Positions 1 through 5,999 are shown, numbered from the stretch's first letter. The stretch: 7,460 nucleotides of DNA from Pseudomonadota bacterium (GCA_021827445.1 JAKAVW010000148.1:1-7460); one strand, 5' to 3'. Numbers and translations: made by a program. The notes: generated by a model from the letters alone, not told the origin.

Positions 1-499
1 TGTCTAGCCTCAGGGAAAGACTGGCGAGGGCATCCCGGATGGCACGCTGGAATGGGAGGCGAGAACATGGGTCGACCATGGCATCGTCCGCCGTGAGGCC
101 GATGATGATTTCGCGGACTTTCAAATTGCTGGCGATGGAAGCCACGGCGGCGATCGCGACAAAATTTCGGTGGGGGAGCGGCACATGGTAGCGTTCAGTA
201 CGCAATGCACCTACCGCATTCCCGAAGGCGGAGAGATCAAAGCGGCGCGGCGTGATGTTCCGGGTAGCGGCGATGCGTTTCACGGCACGCCATTCCTGCA
301 CTGCGGCACGTTGCCCATAGTCGAGAAAAATCGGATGAATTTGGTCGGTGTCGGCGAGCCCATAAAGCAGGGTGCTGCTTTCGACGCCGCCACTCATGAG
401 CAGGACGCAGGCCGGACGCGCTATCGCCGCGCCGGTGTCCTCTGGCGGGATCAGGTCCGCTTGGCGTATCATCCTGACTTGAGCCGCAGTGCTATTCAT
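1..499 (-). CDS. QueC-like PP-loop ATPase (7-cyano-7-deazaguanine synthase family), 3' end cut by window edge
   Basis: The first 166 residues are visible and reading continues past the left edge. Canonical QueC uses ATP and ammonia to turn 7-carboxy-7-deazaguanine into preQ0, the precursor of queuosine. Motifs seen in order are a PP-loop SGGVESST at residues 36-43, LDYGQR at 59-64, a basic HRN segment at 110-112 matching the QueC 'VP.RN' block, and a GLTADD...DPCSRLPF block at 134-150 resembling the QueC stretch that ends in a D-C-R..F pattern. The usual PP-loop is SGGxDS, so Asp is replaced by Glu here. There is also a roughly 30-residue N-terminal extension before the loop. The start at 499 is preceded by GAGGAA with 6-nt spacing; Met10 is an alternative. 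The zinc-binding cysteines expected near the C-terminus lie outside the window. Family membership is fairly secure. Whether it is the true preQ0 synthase or a paralogue with another substrate cannot be decided, so no symbol is given. Confidence 0.8.
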   Translation of the reverse strand, partial: MNSTAAQVRMIRQADLIPPEDTGAAIARPACVLLMSGGVESSTLLYGLADTDQIHPIFLDYGQRAAVQEWRAVKRIAATRNITPRRFDLSAFGNAVGALRTERYHVPLPHRNFVAIAAVASIASNLKVREIIIGLTADDAMVDPCSRLPFQRAIRDALASLSLRLD

Positions 500-505
500 T
501 ATTTG

Positions 506-511
506 TTCCTC
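506..511 (-). promoter_or_regulatory. Ribosome binding site of the QueC-like gene
   Basis: On the minus strand this reads GAGGAA, 6 nt before the ATG at 499. It supports that start over the internal Met10. The 60-bp divergent gap (500-559) must also hold the promoters of both flanking genes, but I see no convincing -35/-10 pair for either. Confidence 0.6.
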
Positions 512-559
512 GGTGTGTCTGTCCGGTGATGAGGCCTTTGTACCTGAAGTGAAAATATC

Positions 560-1195
560 ATGGCGCCCTGTGTAGATCTGCATCCCGTAAACCCACAACC
601 GCGACAGGTGGCGCAGGCGGTAGCCGTGCTGCGTGCGGGAGGCTTGCTGGTCTATCCTACAGATACCTGTTATGCCTTGGGTTGCATGATTGCGGCACGG
701 GAGCCCCAGGAACGGTTGCGGCGCATCCGGCAACTGGATGTGCAACATGACTTCTCGCTGTTGTTTTCCAGTATTTCCCAGTTGGCGGACTATGCCAAGC
801 TGGACGATCGCGCCTATGCACTGCTGCGCAAAACCTTGCCCGGACCTTATACCTTCATTCTGCCGGCTACCAAAGATGTGCCGCGCCGTCTTGCTGATCC
901 GCGCAAACGCAGTGTTGGCGTGCGGATACCCAAAAATCCCTTGTGCGAAAAGCTCATCACGGATTTGGGGGAGCCATTGATGAGTTCCACTCTGCAACTT
1001 CCTGGCGCCAGTGCGCCGCTGACGGATCCGGACGAAATTTGTGAGGTGCTGGGGAATCAGGTGGACATGGTGCTGCTCTCGGGTGTGGGTGGGGTGCTTT
1101 GTTCGACGGTGGTCGATCTTCTGCAATGGCCGCCGCGTGTGCTTCGTGAAGGCGCTGGTGACCCGGGATCGCTGGGTCTCAGCGTTGCCGTCTAA
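560..1195 (+). CDS. yciO: YciO-type Sua5/YciO/YrdC-family protein
   Basis: This 211-residue protein has the length and layout of E. coli YciO rather than of TsaC or Sua5. The nucleotide- and RNA-binding alpha/beta fold fills the whole chain. Blocks I can match to YciO from memory are DLHPVNPQPRQ at residues 6-16, YPTDTCYALG at 32-41, RRIRQLD at 54-60, PGPYTFIL at 94-101, VPRRL at 107-111, GVRIP at 120-124, TVVDL at 183-187 and REGAGD at 196-201. The family shares its fold with threonylcarbamoyl-AMP synthase, which makes the intermediate for tRNA t6A. The physiological role of YciO is not settled, so a t6A role should not be assumed. The ATG at 560 has only a weak purine-rich stretch upstream (GAAGTGAAA), but it starts exactly where YciO proteins start. 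It is divergent from the QueC-like gene and lies 50 bp before the M50 protease gene. Confidence 0.88.
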   Translation: MAPCVDLHPVNPQPRQVAQAVAVLRAGGLLVYPTDTCYALGCMIAAREPQERLRRIRQLDVQHDFSLLFSSISQLADYAKLDDRAYALLRKTLPGPYTFILPATKDVPRRLADPRKRSVGVRIPKNPLCEKLITDLGEPLMSSTLQLPGASAPLTDPDEICEVLGNQVDMVLLSGVGGVLCSTVVDLLQWPPRVLREGAGDPGSLGLSVAV

Positions 1196-1230
1196 TCCCC
1201 ATGCCGTATTAGGCGGACAGGGTACTACGC

Positions 1231-1239
1231 TGATATACT
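1231..1239 (+). promoter_or_regulatory. Extended -10 promoter candidate for the M50 protease gene
   Basis: The sequence TGATATACT combines a TGn extension with TATACT, five of six matches to TATAAT. The -35 region is poor (TTAGGC near 1209-1214), which is tolerable for an extended -10 promoter. Transcription would begin at about 1245-1247, essentially on the ATG at 1246, implying a leaderless or nearly leaderless mRNA. Assigned by eye only. Confidence 0.4.
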
Positions 1240-1245
1240 CCTTCC

Positions 1246-1905
1246 ATGTTTGATGCCGCGCAATTTATCCGAACCCTGGCCATCTGGGCTATCCCTGTGC
1301 TCTTCGCCATTACCGTGCATGAGGTAGCCCATGGCTGGGTCGCCTGGAAGCGGGGTGATCCTACCGCCATGCTCATGGGCCGGCTGACCCTGAATCCGAT
1401 TAAACACATTGATCCCTTTGGAACGATTTTGCTGCCGGGCATACTGCTCCTGTTTCATTCTCCTTTTCTCTTTGGTTACGCCAAGCCGGTGCCGGTCAAT
1501 TTTGGCGGACTGAAAGACCCTAAACGCGATATGGTGCTCGTCGCCATTGCCGGGCCAGCCGTCAACCTGTTGATGGCCTTCTTCTGGACGCTGGTGCTGT
1601 GGTTGGGTGGTCATCTCCCAGGTGCCCTCACGTATATTGGTGAACCCATGCAGTTGATGGGCGAAGCGGGCATCATGATCAATGTCATCCTGATCATTTT
1701 CAACCTGATTCCTATCCCGCCTCTGGACGGTGGTCGGGTGGCGGTAGGGCTTTTGCCGGCGTCAGCCAGTACTGCCCTGAGCCGAATTGAGCCTTACGGG
1801 TTTATTATTCTAATTGTACTGCTATTTACCGGCGTGCTGTGGTCCGTCCTCGGTCCTCTTTTCCTATTGATGCGCAATTTTTTTCTGATGATGGGCGGTT
1901 TGTGA
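1246..1905 (+). CDS. Membrane site-2 protease, M50 family (small YwhC-type)
   Basis: This 219-residue integral membrane protein carries both hallmarks of intramembrane zinc metalloproteases. HEVAH at residues 25-29 supplies two zinc-binding histidines and the catalytic glutamate. N153 to D161 (NLIPIPPLDGG) contains the third zinc ligand, D161. A GPAVN segment at 103-107 is the conserved G-x-x-x-N-like turn of the family. Hydrophobic segments lie at about 8-28, 58-76, 97-121, 140-156 and 181-212. There is no PDZ domain, which distinguishes it from RseP; this matches the short group often annotated as site-2 protease family or YwhC. Its substrate is unknown. The start must be the ATG at 1246 because a stop lies in frame at 1231-1233 and any later Met falls after HEVAH. 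No Shine-Dalgarno sequence precedes it. The stop codon shares one base with the trpS start. Confidence 0.92.
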   Translation: MFDAAQFIRTLAIWAIPVLFAITVHEVAHGWVAWKRGDPTAMLMGRLTLNPIKHIDPFGTILLPGILLLFHSPFLFGYAKPVPVNFGGLKDPKRDMVLVAIAGPAVNLLMAFFWTLVLWLGGHLPGALTYIGEPMQLMGEAGIMINVILIIFNLIPIPPLDGGRVAVGLLPASASTALSRIEPYGFIILIVLLFTGVLWSVLGPLFLLMRNFFLMMGGL

Positions 1906-3116
1906 TGACAGAGATCATCGTTTCCGGCATGCGACCGACGGGTCGCCTGCATCTGGGACATTATCATGGCGTACTCAAAAGCTGGCTGCGTTTGCAGGAC
2001 GAGGCGGAATGTTATTTTTTTATTGCCGACTGGCATGCGCTGACCACCCATTATGAAACGACACAGGGGATCCGTGAGGCAGTTTGGGATATGCTTATTG
2101 AGTGGCTGGCGGTGGGGGTGGACCCGGACAAGGCCGTGCTCTTTATCCAGTCTCATGTGCCGCAGCACGCGGAGTTGGCACTTCTGCTCGGAATGCTGAC
2201 GCCTCTGTCCTGGCTGGAACGGGTGCCGACCTTCAAAGATCAGCAGGAAAAGTTGCGGGAGCGGGATCTTACTACTTTTGGATTTCTGGGATATCCGCTG
2301 CTGATGACGGCCGACATTTTGCTTTATGGTGCCCACAAGGTGCCGGTGGGGGCGGATCAGGTAGCGCATCTGGAGATCAGCCGGGAGCTGGCGCGGCGTT
2401 TCAATAGTTTCTATGGCCGTGATGCCGGTGCCGCGGCGCAGGTGGAAAAAGGCCTGCAGGCCCTGGGTAAGCGCGCGGCAAAGACATTTAGCGCCTTACA
2501 GCGGCGTTTTCAGCAAGATGGGGACGCACTGGCGGTGGCCGAGGCCGTGGAGTTTCTCGGGCAACAGGCGGGGCTCAGCGCCGGGATGCGCGAACAGCTT
2601 CTCGCGCAATTAGAGGGCAAAGGCCGGGAAATTCTTCGTGAGCCGCAAGTGCTGCTGACGGCGGCCTCCAAAATGCCGGGGCTCGACGGTCAGAAGATGA
2701 GCAAATCTTACGGCAATACCATCCCGCTGCGCGAAGCGCCGGAAATGGTTCAGAAGAAAATTCGTACTATGCCTACTGACCCGGCACGGGTGGCGCGCAC
2801 GGATCCGGGTACGCCCGAAAAGTGCCCGGTTTGGGCCTTGCATCAAATTTATTCCGGTCCGGAGACGCAGTCCTGGGTCCGTGGCGGCTGTACCACGGCG
2901 AACATTGGCTGTCTGGATTGTAAACAGCCGCTGATTGAAGCCGTGCTTGCTGAACAGGCCCCGATCCGCGAGCGGGCGGAGTACTGGGCGGCCCGGCCAG
3001 AGCAATTGCAGGAGATCGTTCATGGGGGCGCTCAACGGGCTCGCCAACGCGCCGAGCAGACGCTGGAGCGGGTGCGTGCGGCCATGGGTTTGACCCATGA
3101 GCAACGCGATTTCTGA
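1905..3116 (+). CDS. trpS: Tryptophan--tRNA ligase
   Basis: This 403-residue cytoplasmic class I aminoacyl-tRNA synthetase charges tRNA-Trp. The HIGH-type signature is HLGH at residues 16-19 and the KMSKS loop is at 264-268. It is longer than the usual roughly 330-residue enzyme because of an insertion of about 65-70 residues (about 173-241), rich in Ala, Gln and Leu, between FNSFYGR and the REILREPQ strand; longer TrpRS forms of this kind occur in several proteobacteria. C307, C329, C336 and C339 form C-x21-C-x6-C-x2-C, close to the [4Fe-4S]-binding pattern of Thermotoga maritima TrpRS. The ATG at 1905 overlaps the M50 stop (TGATG) and places the conserved IIVSGMRPTG strand at the N-terminus. 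A longer reading from 1839 would lie inside the M50 gene and is rejected. Translational coupling to the protease is likely. The 3' end overlaps scpA by 20 bp. Confidence 0.97.
   Translation: MTEIIVSGMRPTGRLHLGHYHGVLKSWLRLQDEAECYFFIADWHALTTHYETTQGIREAVWDMLIEWLAVGVDPDKAVLFIQSHVPQHAELALLLGMLTPLSWLERVPTFKDQQEKLRERDLTTFGFLGYPLLMTADILLYGAHKVPVGADQVAHLEISRELARRFNSFYGRDAGAAAQVEKGLQALGKRAAKTFSALQRRFQQDGDALAVAEAVEFLGQQAGLSAGMREQLLAQLEGKGREILREPQVLLTAASKMPGLDGQKMSKSYGNTIPLREAPEMVQKKIRTMPTDPARVARTDPGTPEKCPVWALHQIYSGPETQSWVRGGCTTANIGCLDCKQPLIEAVLAEQAPIRERAEYWAARPEQLQEIVHGGAQRARQRAEQTLERVRAAMGLTHEQRDF
3083..3099 (+). repeat. Perfect inverted repeat over the scpA start codon
   Basis: CATGGGT at 3083-3089 and ACCCATG at 3093-3099 are exact complements with a TTG loop. 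The right arm includes the scpA ATG. In the mRNA this would form a 7-bp hairpin inside the end of trpS that hides the scpA start unless ribosomes translating trpS open it. The structure is read directly from the sequence; its role is inferred. Confidence 0.6.
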
Positions 3117-3930
3117 GGTCAGTCCTTCGGCGGCGCTCATACAGGTTCATGGGCAGCCCCTGGAAACCCTGCCTGATGGCCTTTTCATTCCGCCGGATGC
3201 CTTGGAACTGTTGCTGGACAGCTTTTCCGGTCCGCTGGAATTACTGCTCTGGCTGATTCGTCGTAACCGTATGGATATCCGGGATATTCCGGTGGCCGAA
3301 GTGACCCGGCAGTATCTGCATTACCTGCACGAAGCGCGTCGCCGCAATCTGGAACTGGCGGCCGAATATCTGCTGATGGCGGCCTGGCTGGCGGAGATCA
3401 AGGCACGCATGCTGCTGCCCGTGCCGCCTGCGACCGACGATGAAGACTTTGATCCCCGTCTGGAACTTGCGCGCCGCCTGGAGGCTCTGGCTATAGTGCA
3501 GGGGCAAGCGGCGGTGCTCCACACTTTGCCTCAAGCCGGACGGGATTTCTGGTCGGTTTACCCTGCGGCATATCCCGATCTGCCTTTGACACCCCCGCTG
3601 GTAACCCTTGCTGATATCGTAAATGCCAGGCAGGCGTTGCTTCTGCGCCCCACGCGCAAGCTACCTTCCGCCCATACCCTGACGAACTCGCATATGGGAT
3701 TACGGCAACGGATGGCGGAGTTACTGTGGCATTGCCACCGGGAGCCACGCCCCTGGAGTTTTATCGAAATATTACCGCCCGCAGCAGATCGCTTGGCTCT
3801 CGCTGTGTCACTGTTAGCCTTATTGGAATTGCTCCGGCAACAGGCGCTGGCTTTGGTAGAGGACGCAGAGGGGCGGTGGCGGGTCGCGGTGATTGATGCC
3901 GAAGACCGCAGGGTGGCCTCTGATGCGTGA
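3097..3930 (+). CDS. scpA: Segregation and condensation protein A (SMC-Scp kleisin)
   Basis: ScpA is the kleisin subunit that bridges the SMC ATPase heads and binds ScpB, helping to condense and segregate the chromosome. The protein has 277 residues. The kleisin N-terminal signature runs from SFSGPLELLLWLI at 42-54 through DIPVAEVTRQYL at 63-74. The second conserved helix, YLLMAAWLAEIKARMLLP, is at 91-108. A poorly conserved linker follows, then a C-terminal winged-helix region from about 185. The roughly 40 residues before the kleisin core (GQPLETLPDGLFIPPDAL) resemble those of other proteobacterial ScpA proteins and support the ATG at 3097. The upstream ribosome site is weak (GGG about 8 nt away), consistent with coupling to trpS, whose end it overlaps by 20 bp. 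It overlaps scpB by 8 bp, in keeping with the two products acting in one complex. Confidence 0.95.
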   Translation: MSNAISEVSPSAALIQVHGQPLETLPDGLFIPPDALELLLDSFSGPLELLLWLIRRNRMDIRDIPVAEVTRQYLHYLHEARRRNLELAAEYLLMAAWLAEIKARMLLPVPPATDDEDFDPRLELARRLEALAIVQGQAAVLHTLPQAGRDFWSVYPAAYPDLPLTPPLVTLADIVNARQALLLRPTRKLPSAHTLTNSHMGLRQRMAELLWHCHREPRPWSFIEILPPAADRLALAVSLLALLELLRQQALALVEDAEGRWRVAVIDAEDRRVASDA

Positions 3931-4426
3931 GGCGCTCCTGGCATTATTTCTGTCCAGCGCTGAACCGCTCTCCCGCGAGCGCCTGGCATCCATCTTTGAC
4001 GATAATCCTGACTGCGCCGGATGGGAGGCGGAACTGGATGTTCTGCTAGCCGTTGGTGAAGGACCTCTGCAACTGGCCTGCGTTGCAGGGGGCTATCGTT
4101 TGCAGATTCATCCGCGCCACAATGCCCTCCTGGCACGTCTTCACGTCGAAGCGCCACGGCCGTTATCCAAAGCGACACTGGAGACCTTGGCCGTGATCGC
4201 CTATCAACAGCCGGTAACACGACCGGAAATTGAGCACTGGCGGGGGGTGACTGTGAGTACACAGATTATGCAGCAGCTTCAGGATCGGGGCTGGATTGTA
4301 GTCGCCGGGCACCGTGAAACCCCTGGCCGGCCAGCGCTATGGGTGACGACGTCCCAATTTCTGGAATATTTTTCTTTGGCTTCGCTGGCCGATTTGCCAA
4401 CGGTCATGGGTGCGATAGAAGGTTGA
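3923..4426 (+). CDS. scpB: Segregation and condensation protein B (SMC-Scp subunit)
   Basis: ScpB dimerises through tandem winged-helix domains and binds ScpA in the bacterial condensin. The protein has 167 residues. The first winged helix spans about 1-75 (REALLALFLSSAEPLS...GGYRLQ) and the second about 80-150. The latter contains LSKATLETLAVIAYQQPVTR at 81-100, RGVTVST at 107-113, and the typical GRPALWVTT..FLEYF segment at 135-150, followed by SLADLP. The ATG at 3923 lies inside the scpA stop region (8-bp overlap) with AGGGTGG about 8 nt upstream. A longer in-frame reading from 3893 would be buried in scpA and adds no family-like sequence. The C-terminus is short; some ScpB proteins carry a longer acidic tail. 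I see no terminator hairpin immediately after the gene. Confidence 0.95.
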   Translation: MREALLALFLSSAEPLSRERLASIFDDNPDCAGWEAELDVLLAVGEGPLQLACVAGGYRLQIHPRHNALLARLHVEAPRPLSKATLETLAVIAYQQPVTRPEIEHWRGVTVSTQIMQQLQDRGWIVVAGHRETPGRPALWVTTSQFLEYFSLASLADLPTVMGAIEG

Positions 4427-4496
4427 CGCGAAGAGGAAAATTGCGATGGTATGGGACATGATAAGAAAGATATTAGGAAACTTATAACAATCTAAT

Positions 4497-4522
4497 TTGA
4501 CGAAGTTGGGGCGTGCTACAAT
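4497..4522 (+). promoter_or_regulatory. Probable sqr promoter (extended -10, TTGACG -35-like)
   Basis: TGCTACAAT at 4514-4522 has the TGn extension and TACAAT, five of six matches to the -10 consensus. TTGACG at 4497-4502 matches the -35 consensus in five of six bases, but the 14-nt spacing to TACAAT is short. An alternative -10, AATACT at 4520-4525, would give an ideal 17-nt spacing with a poorer hexamer. Either way transcription should start at about 4529-4533, leaving a leader of about 85-90 nt before the sqr ATG. Confidence 0.55.
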
Positions 4523-4531
4523 ACTTAAGGG

Positions 4532-4543
4532 AATTTGCAAATT
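4532..4543. repeat. Perfect 12-bp palindrome, candidate operator of sqr
   Basis: AATTTGCAAATT is identical to its reverse complement. It lies directly at or just after the predicted transcription start of sqr, where a bound dimeric regulator could block initiation or early elongation. No regulator gene is visible in the window and I do not recognise the site as a named operator. Confidence 0.5.
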
Positions 4544-4550
4544 GGGACTC

Positions 4551-4580
4551 GGTAAGCGGAGACAAATGGTGTGGCTTACC
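4551..4580 (+). repeat. Inverted repeat in the sqr leader
   Basis: GGTAAGC at 4551-4557 and GCTTACC at 4574-4580 are exact complements separated by 16 nt. In the leader RNA they could form a stem whose loop contains a GGAG sequence and an ATG (4566) that opens a 10-residue ORF. There is no U-run after it, so it is not a terminator. It could equally be a DNA site for a protein dimer. Confidence 0.45.
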
Positions 4581-4604
4581 TTGAATCTGGCGCAGTAAGT
4601 CACA

Positions 4605-4611
4605 TGAGGAG
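4605..4611 (+). promoter_or_regulatory. Strong ribosome binding site of sqr
   Basis: TGAGGAG lies 6 nt before the ATG at 4618. It is the best Shine-Dalgarno match in the window, consistent with high expression of an energy-metabolism enzyme. Confidence 0.8.
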
Positions 4612-4617
4612 TAAACA

Positions 4618-5922
4618 ATGGCACATGTCGTAATTTTGGGTGCAGGCACCGGCGGGATGCCGGCCGCCTACGAAATGAAAGAAGCTCTGGGTTCGGGGCA
4701 TGAGGTGACGCTGATCAACGCCAATGATTATTTTCAGTTCGTGCCGTCCAACCCGTGGGTGGGCGTAGGCTGGAAGGAGCGCGACGACATCGCCTTTCCG
4801 ATCAGACCTTATGTGGAACGCAAAGGGATACATTTCATTCCGCAGTCCGCCGAACACATTGATGCCGAAGCGCAGCATATTACCCTCGCCGATGGTAGCA
4901 AGGTTCATTACGACTATCTGCTGATTACTACCGGTCCGAAGCTGGCTTTTGAGAATGTGCCAGGTTCTGACCCGCATGAAGGCCCGGTGCAGTCCATTTG
5001 TACGGTGGATCATGCAGAGAAGGCCTTTGCTGAATATCAGGCGTTGTTACGCGAGCCAGGCCCTATCGTTATGGGCGCTATGGCGGGCGCCAGTTGCTTT
5101 GGGCCTGCTTACGAATATGCCATGATTATTGCCTCTGATCTCAAAAAGCGCGGCATGCGCGACAAGATTCCATCCTTCACCTTTATTACGAGTGAGCCTT
5201 ACATTGGTCACCTGGGCATTCAGGGGGTCGGCGACTCTACGGGTATCCTGACCAAGGGGCTCAAAGAAGAGGGTATTGAGGCCTACACCAATTGTAAGGT
5301 CACTAAAGTCGAAGACCACAAGATGTATGTGACCCAAGTGGATGAAAAGGGCGAAACTGTCAAAGAAATGGTTCTGCCAGTCAAGTTCGGCATGATGATC
5401 CCGGCCTTCAAGGGTGTGCCTGCCGTGGCAGGTGTCGAAGGTTTGTGCAATCCCGGCGGTTTTGTCCTGGTGGACGAACACCAGCGCAGCAAGAAGTATG
5501 CGAACATCTTTGCGGCGGGTATCGCTATCGCGATTCCGCCGGTGGAAGTAACCCCGGTGCCGACCGGTGCGCCCAAGACCGGTTATATGATCGAGTCCAT
5601 GGTGTCGGCGGCGGTACACAATATCAAGGCGGATTTGGAAGGCCGTAAGGGTGAGCAGACCATGGGCACCTGGAATGCGGTGTGTTTTGCCGACATGGGT
5701 GATCGCGGTGCAGCGTTTATTGCCCTGCCCCAGTTGCGACCCCGTAAGGTCGACATCTTTGCCTATGGCCGCTGGGTGCACCTGGCCAAGGTGGCCTTTG
5801 AGAAGTACTTCATCCGCAAGATGAAGATAGGCGTCTCCGAGCCCTTCTATGAGAAGGTGCTGTTTAAGATGATGGGTATCACCCGTCTTAAGGAAGACGA
5901 GACCCATCGTAAGGCTTCCTGA
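4618..5922 (+). CDS. sqr: Sulfide:quinone oxidoreductase
   Basis: This 434-residue FAD-dependent, membrane-associated enzyme oxidises sulfide to sulfur or polysulfide and passes electrons to ubiquinone. The N-terminal dinucleotide fold shows GAGTGG at residues 8-13 and an acidic/Asn turn near 34-37. The three redox cysteines are C128, C160 (GASCFGP) and C356 (NAVCFAD), and H132 and H198 are also present. These match the numbering I recall for the crystallised A. ferrooxidans enzyme. The flavin-contacting block GFVLVDEHQRSKKYANIFAAG is at 281-301. Two further cysteines are C226 and C277. The C-terminal region (about 385-424, KVAFEKYFIRKMK...VLFKMMG) is amphipathic and basic, as expected for monotopic membrane binding. 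There is no signal peptide. The gene is monocistronic in appearance, with its own promoter region and terminator, and it separates scpB from rluB. FCSD and other FAD:sulfide families are unlikely given the near full-length resemblance to SQR. Confidence 0.97.
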   Translation: MAHVVILGAGTGGMPAAYEMKEALGSGHEVTLINANDYFQFVPSNPWVGVGWKERDDIAFPIRPYVERKGIHFIPQSAEHIDAEAQHITLADGSKVHYDYLLITTGPKLAFENVPGSDPHEGPVQSICTVDHAEKAFAEYQALLREPGPIVMGAMAGASCFGPAYEYAMIIASDLKKRGMRDKIPSFTFITSEPYIGHLGIQGVGDSTGILTKGLKEEGIEAYTNCKVTKVEDHKMYVTQVDEKGETVKEMVLPVKFGMMIPAFKGVPAVAGVEGLCNPGGFVLVDEHQRSKKYANIFAAGIAIAIPPVEVTPVPTGAPKTGYMIESMVSAAVHNIKADLEGRKGEQTMGTWNAVCFADMGDRGAAFIALPQLRPRKVDIFAYGRWVHLAKVAFEKYFIRKMKIGVSEPFYEKVLFKMMGITRLKEDETHRKAS

Positions 5923-5934
5923 CCACTTCGTGGT
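5922..5934 (+). repeat. Small hairpin at the sqr stop codon
   Basis: ACCAC at 5922-5926 and GTGGT at 5930-5934 are complementary around a TTC loop and begin on the last base of the stop codon. There is no T-run after it. It may protect the mRNA 3' end together with the terminator 12 nt downstream, or it may be incidental. Confidence 0.35.
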
Positions 5935-5945
5935 TCCTTGAAAAC

Positions 5946-5975
5946 TACCCCGCCTTGTACGGGGTATGCTTTTTT
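5946..5975 (+). terminator. Intrinsic terminator of sqr
   Basis: TACCCCG at 5946-5952 pairs perfectly with CGGGGTA at 5960-5966 around a 7-nt loop. After TGC comes a run of six T (5970-5975). It lies 23 bp after the sqr stop and should end the sqr transcript before rluB. Confidence 0.85.
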
Positions 5976-5999
5976 GTAGGTGCGGGAGCGCGGACGGGA

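Larger units (their letters stand above)
4427..4617 (+). promoter_or_regulatory. AT-rich regulatory region between scpB and sqr
   Basis: This is the longest non-coding stretch of the window and is visibly richer in A and T than its surroundings, especially 4436-4500. It contains a promoter candidate, a 12-bp palindrome, a 7-bp-arm inverted repeat and a strong ribosome binding site, each listed separately. Two very short ORFs with purine-rich sequence upstream are present at 4446-4487 (13 residues) and 4566-4598 (10 residues); their translation is unproven. There is no intrinsic terminator for the scp operon, so some readthrough into sqr is possible. Confidence 0.7.

Noticed and set aside
170..529. 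Rightward open reading frame of 119 codons at the left end
   Set aside because: It lies opposite the QueC-like gene, whose reverse-strand translation contains clear PP-loop and QueC motifs; the rightward product has no recognisable features.
1839..1904. N-terminal extension of trpS by 22 codons
   Set aside because: It would overlap the M50 gene deeply, and the ATG at 1905 begins exactly at the first conserved strand and overlaps the preceding stop, the usual coupled arrangement.
3558..4262. Leftward open reading frame of 234 codons opposite scpA and scpB
   Set aside because: Antisense shadow of two well-supported overlapping genes; low-complexity Arg/Ser/Pro composition.
4380..4434. CTTCGC/GCGAAG repeat spanning the scpB stop as an scp operon terminator
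   Set aside because: The arms are only 6 bp with a loop of more than 40 nt, and no T-run follows.
4423..4455. TTGACG at the scpB stop as a second -35 for sqr
   Set aside because: No acceptable -10 lies 16-18 nt downstream; the nearest TATGGG is 21 nt away and matches poorly.
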